Of a stretch of 64,000 nucleotides of DNA, positions 61,521 to 64,000 are shown piece by piece. Under the pieces are notes generated by a model that worked only from the letters and a program-made list of their open reading frames with translations, did no database searches and had not been told where the DNA came from. Position 1 is the first letter of the stretch. Each line of letters opens with the position of its first letter. The DNA comes from Vibrio mediterranei (GTDB lineage: Bacteria > Pseudomonadota > Gammaproteobacteria > Enterobacterales > Vibrionaceae), in contig NZ_FLLQ01000006.1 of NCBI RefSeq assembly GCF_900088415.1, positions 310,001 to 374,000 of the forward strand, read 5' to 3'. The translations under genes and the position numbers were made by a program.

Positions 61521-63665
61521 TTAGCCCATGGTAGCCATTACTTTATCTGGGAGGCCAAAGTATTTTTGGTTACCATCTGGTTCGAGGAGAAGGCAATGGG
61601 TAGAACTTGTTATTAAAGCCGGGTCCATAGTGGTGTAAATGACGGTCTTGTCTTTTAATGCCCCAGTGAAAAGTTGATTCATATAGCCAGCATGTTCCGC
61701 CTCGCATCCAACAAAAGGCTCATCAATGATAAATAGGTTTTGCGACATATCACCGAGTCCAATCGCTATTTTTAATTTTTGAATGACACCGCTTGGTAAG
61801 TTCTTCAGAACGTCAGTGTTTAAATGGCTGTCTAATCCTTCAGTGAACCATTTTGACAGCTCCAATAGCTCAAATGTGTAAAGCATCTGTGAGGTAGAAA
61901 TAACGCCATTGTGTAGCACGTAATTGGAGCGAATAGTTCCTTCAAACAGATGCATGTCAAAAGGTATGAAGTTAATCGCTTTTCTATAACGAAAGTTATT
62001 GAATTGCTTTATGTTATAGCCGTCAATGTAAACCGCGCCTTGGTATCGTTCTTCCAGACCTGCAATAACCATCAATAATGTCGTTTTACCACTGCCAGCA
62101 GGTCCAGAGATTGCAGTTTTGCTTCCCGGGGCTAGTTTAAACCCCAGATTTGTCAGTCCTGTTTGAGCCCCTTGGTAGCGGTGAGTGATCCCACTGCCAA
62201 CAACCTCACCGTTGAATTTACGGATAGGCGGACTCTTTTCGAGCGACGTTTTATCGTCATTCAAAGACATCAAAGCGTTTATTTGAGCTGCAGATGATTT
62301 GATAGTCTGGAATTTGGTAATCGAGTTGTATATTCCCATGATGGGACCTAGTGCTTTCCAGACCAAAATAACGGTAGCTAGCATTGCGCCTGCATCGGAG
62401 TTGCCATCCATGACAGTAATAACTGCGGTCACAATTGAAGCAGTACCGATAGCTTGGATTAAACCTCCACCAATAGCCTGAATTTTACTATTCGTCATGG
62501 CAACGTGAGCTGCGTCGTTAGAGCTTTGTTCATGGGAGGCATTAAATCGAGATTGAATGACTCTCAAAAGCGGTAAGCCCTGAATGGTGTTAATTCCACG
62601 AAGCAGCTCATTCCATTGATAAGAGACCATCGCGTTAGCTCGAGAGCTGTTCGCCGTTGCCTGCGAATAGATATAGCGAGAATACAAACAGAATACAATC
62701 ATCAAAAGGATACCGGCTAACACTGTCAGTGCTGCGTATCCAGACAAGATCGTTACAGCTAAGATAAAGATCACGATAAACGGCATATCAAAGTAACTCA
62801 GAGTTGCTTCCGCAGTCACAAGCTTCCTGAGTTGATCGATATCCTTGAGACGAGCAAGCTGTGAAGATACACCTGCAGAAGAGGTCATAGAGTAGGGTAA
62901 CCAAAGAAGTTTTGATATGACGTTCCTTGATATATGGACGGCGAGATCTTGTCCTGAGGTTGCGAGTATGTTCATACGAACTTTCTTTACTGCATACTCA
63001 GCGAAACCCAAAAACACAGCGAACAGCGTTAACCAATACAATGTAGAAACCGAACTCGAAGCGAGAGCGAAGTTATAGACGCTCATAATGAAAAATGGCT
63101 GTAACGCACCAAATATATTGATGACTAGAGACAAAAACACAAGACTTTTAAACTCATCGTTGTATCGATAGAAAGCGTATTTGATCCAATTCGATTTATC
63201 TTGAGATTCAGGTGGTGGCTCACGAAATAGCTTAGAGTACTCTGATATAACCGTTAACGAATAAGTGTTGCCAACTAAAGGCACCGTCACGCTGTTATTG
63301 TTTTTGTAGTCGAAAAGTGTCGCTTCACCATCTCTTACTGACAACAGAATCGCTTCCAACTTATCGAGTTCTATGAAACAGGGTAAATGTAGCCCTTCAG
63401 TGGCCTCTAGTTTTGCTTTCTCATACTTTGTAGTGCGGCACTGGTATCCCAGACGTGTCAGCGTTGCTTCGAACCCATCACTATCGGATTCTCCGGGCAT
63501 GAAAGCATCTGATAGAAGTTCAGGTGTTCCTTCCCATTCCATGGCTATTAGAGTGTATGATAATCCCCTTAATAGAGGTGAACCTTGGTATCTCTCCTGA
63601 AATTGTTCTGATTCAAAATCAGCTAGTCGCTGACCAATGTTGTTAAAATCAACCAGAATGCTCAT
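61521..63665 (-). CDS. T1SS-type ABC transporter with degenerate signature (LapB/RtxB-like)
   Basis: 714 residues. An N-terminal peptidase-like (C39-like) domain of about 130 residues lacks the catalytic Cys; next a six-helix ABC membrane domain (LVFLSLVINIFGALQPFFIMSVY and following), then an ATPase domain. Walker A GPAGSGKTT and Walker B LFIIDEP are intact, but the signature is LPSGVIQKL rather than LSGGQ and the switch His is missing (YTTMDP). Such proteins drive type I secretion of large adhesins or RTX toxins. It overlaps the next (upstream) gene by 4 bp. Confidence 0.85.
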   Translation of the reverse strand: MSILVDFNNIGQRLADFESEQFQERYQGSPLLRGLSYTLIAMEWEGTPELLSDAFMPGESDSDGFEATLTRLGYQCRTTKYEKAKLEATEGLHLPCFIELDKLEAILLSVRDGEATLFDYKNNNSVTVPLVGNTYSLTVISEYSKLFREPPPESQDKSNWIKYAFYRYNDEFKSLVFLSLVINIFGALQPFFIMSVYNFALASSSVSTLYWLTLFAVFLGFAEYAVKKVRMNILATSGQDLAVHISRNVISKLLWLPYSMTSSAGVSSQLARLKDIDQLRKLVTAEATLSYFDMPFIVIFILAVTILSGYAALTVLAGILLMIVFCLYSRYIYSQATANSSRANAMVSYQWNELLRGINTIQGLPLLRVIQSRFNASHEQSSNDAAHVAMTNSKIQAIGGGLIQAIGTASIVTAVITVMDGNSDAGAMLATVILVWKALGPIMGIYNSITKFQTIKSSAAQINALMSLNDDKTSLEKSPPIRKFNGEVVGSGITHRYQGAQTGLTNLGFKLAPGSKTAISGPAGSGKTTLLMVIAGLEERYQGAVYIDGYNIKQFNNFRYRKAINFIPFDMHLFEGTIRSNYVLHNGVISTSQMLYTFELLELSKWFTEGLDSHLNTDVLKNLPSGVIQKLKIAIGLGDMSQNLFIIDEPFVGCEAEHAGYMNQLFTGALKDKTVIYTTMDPALITSSTHCLLLEPDGNQKYFGLPDKVMATMG

Positions 63666-64000
63666 GCAGCCACCTCTTCACCAGTTAATCTAACGGACTT
63701 CAAGCCAAACTTTTTTGCGTCCAATTTATTGCTAACAATAATGAGGAATTGCTGATTTGCCTTGGGAACTAGCGTAGATACAACACGTTCACCGAACGCA
63801 CTATCAAAAACAGAATCTATATCATCGAGTACCAATAATCGTTTTTGACTGAGCATTGCGCGGACAATCAACAAGGCATATTGAACTTGACGAGACACAG
63901 GGGCATTTTTGTGACCAGTCAAAGCAGTGTAAAAACCGTCGGTAAGTGCATCTATTTCGTTTTTTATCCCAAGGTTTTTACAGATAGTAAATGCGGCGCT
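63662..64000 (-). CDS. Partial ABC transporter, C-terminal ATPase end, cut by window edge
   Basis: The reading frame is open to the edge of the window, so only the last 112 residues are seen. They resemble the end of an ABC ATPase: an altered signature region (APVSRQVQYALLIVRAM), a Walker B of RLLVLDDIDSVFD with Asp in place of the catalytic Glu, and VSNKLD where the switch His is expected. Together with the overlapping 714-residue gene it probably forms a heterodimeric exporter. Confidence 0.7.
   Translation of the reverse strand, partial: SAAFTICKNLGIKNEIDALTDGFYTALTGHKNAPVSRQVQYALLIVRAMLSQKRLLVLDDIDSVFDSAFGERVVSTLVPKANQQFLIIVSNKLDAKKFGLKSVRLTGEEVAA

Noticed and set aside
1..64000. CRISPR arrays, insertion sequences, prophage, tRNA or rRNA genes
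   Set aside because: No regular direct-repeat array, transposase, phage protein or tRNA-like cloverleaf was noticed on either strand by eye; a tRNA scan would be the decisive check.

Overview
The window looks like a chromosomal segment of a gammaproteobacterium of the genus Vibrio (or a very close Vibrionaceae relative). The basis is recalled family knowledge plus gene order: a ttcA-uspE-fnr-ccoSIH-ccoPQON block, a potABC operon with two potD paralogues, a cysteine-type formate dehydrogenase locus with DUF3305/DUF3306 partners, and HrpA, YbiT and Bax homologues. Base composition and codon use look even throughout. I see no rRNA, tRNA, insertion sequence, phage, integron cassette or CRISPR array.

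Layout. 1-15 kb holds housekeeping and small accessory genes: a DEDDh exonuclease, a TerB-like protein, a PhoD-like phosphatase, a MipA-like porin-like protein, the HrpA helicase, a small outer-membrane barrel, a choloylglycine-hydrolase-like enzyme, MazG-like and VOC proteins, an M32 carboxypeptidase and a LysE exporter. 15.4-20.5 kb (minus strand) is a metal-cofactor operon: tungstate-type ABC importer (tupABC), mobA and a mobB-moeA fusion. 20.7-24.2 kb encodes a sigma-54-dependent response regulator and its membrane histidine kinase. 24.4-30.4 kb has small unknown genes, an MscS-type channel with a large membrane partner that has a defective P-loop, and ybiT. 30.5-40.3 kb is the formate dehydrogenase locus: fdhD, DUF3305, DUF3306, a polyferredoxin, a TorD-like chaperone, a short Tat peptide, fdhA, fdhB, fdhC and a small membrane protein. 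40.6-42.8 kb has amtB and cobB. 42.9-48 kb is spermidine/putrescine uptake. 48.3-51.8 kb has a membrane protein, a Bax-like glucosaminidase, a DUF2987 protein and ttcA. 51.9-60.9 kb (minus strand) is uspE, fnr and the complete cbb3 oxidase structural and assembly set, including a 57-residue ccoQ. 61.1-64 kb has an orphan membrane protein and two overlapping ABC-transporter genes of type I secretion style with degenerate nucleotide-binding motifs; the second runs off the window.

How the genes work together. The most striking signal is regulatory. A 17-bp palindrome of form TGNGACA-N3-TGTCNCA occurs upstream of tupA/the response regulator and again upstream of the fdh structural operon. In both places it sits about 100-170 bp upstream of a good sigma-54 promoter (GG-N10-GC). 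The response regulator between them carries the GAFTGA sigma-54 contact motif. I infer one local regulon joining tungstate/molybdate uptake, pterin-cofactor synthesis and formate dehydrogenase. amtB shows its own NtrC-like sites and sigma-54 promoter. fnr carries a perfect FNR box just upstream of its start, and potD1 has a CRP-like box and an upstream terminator separating it from the rest of the pot operon.
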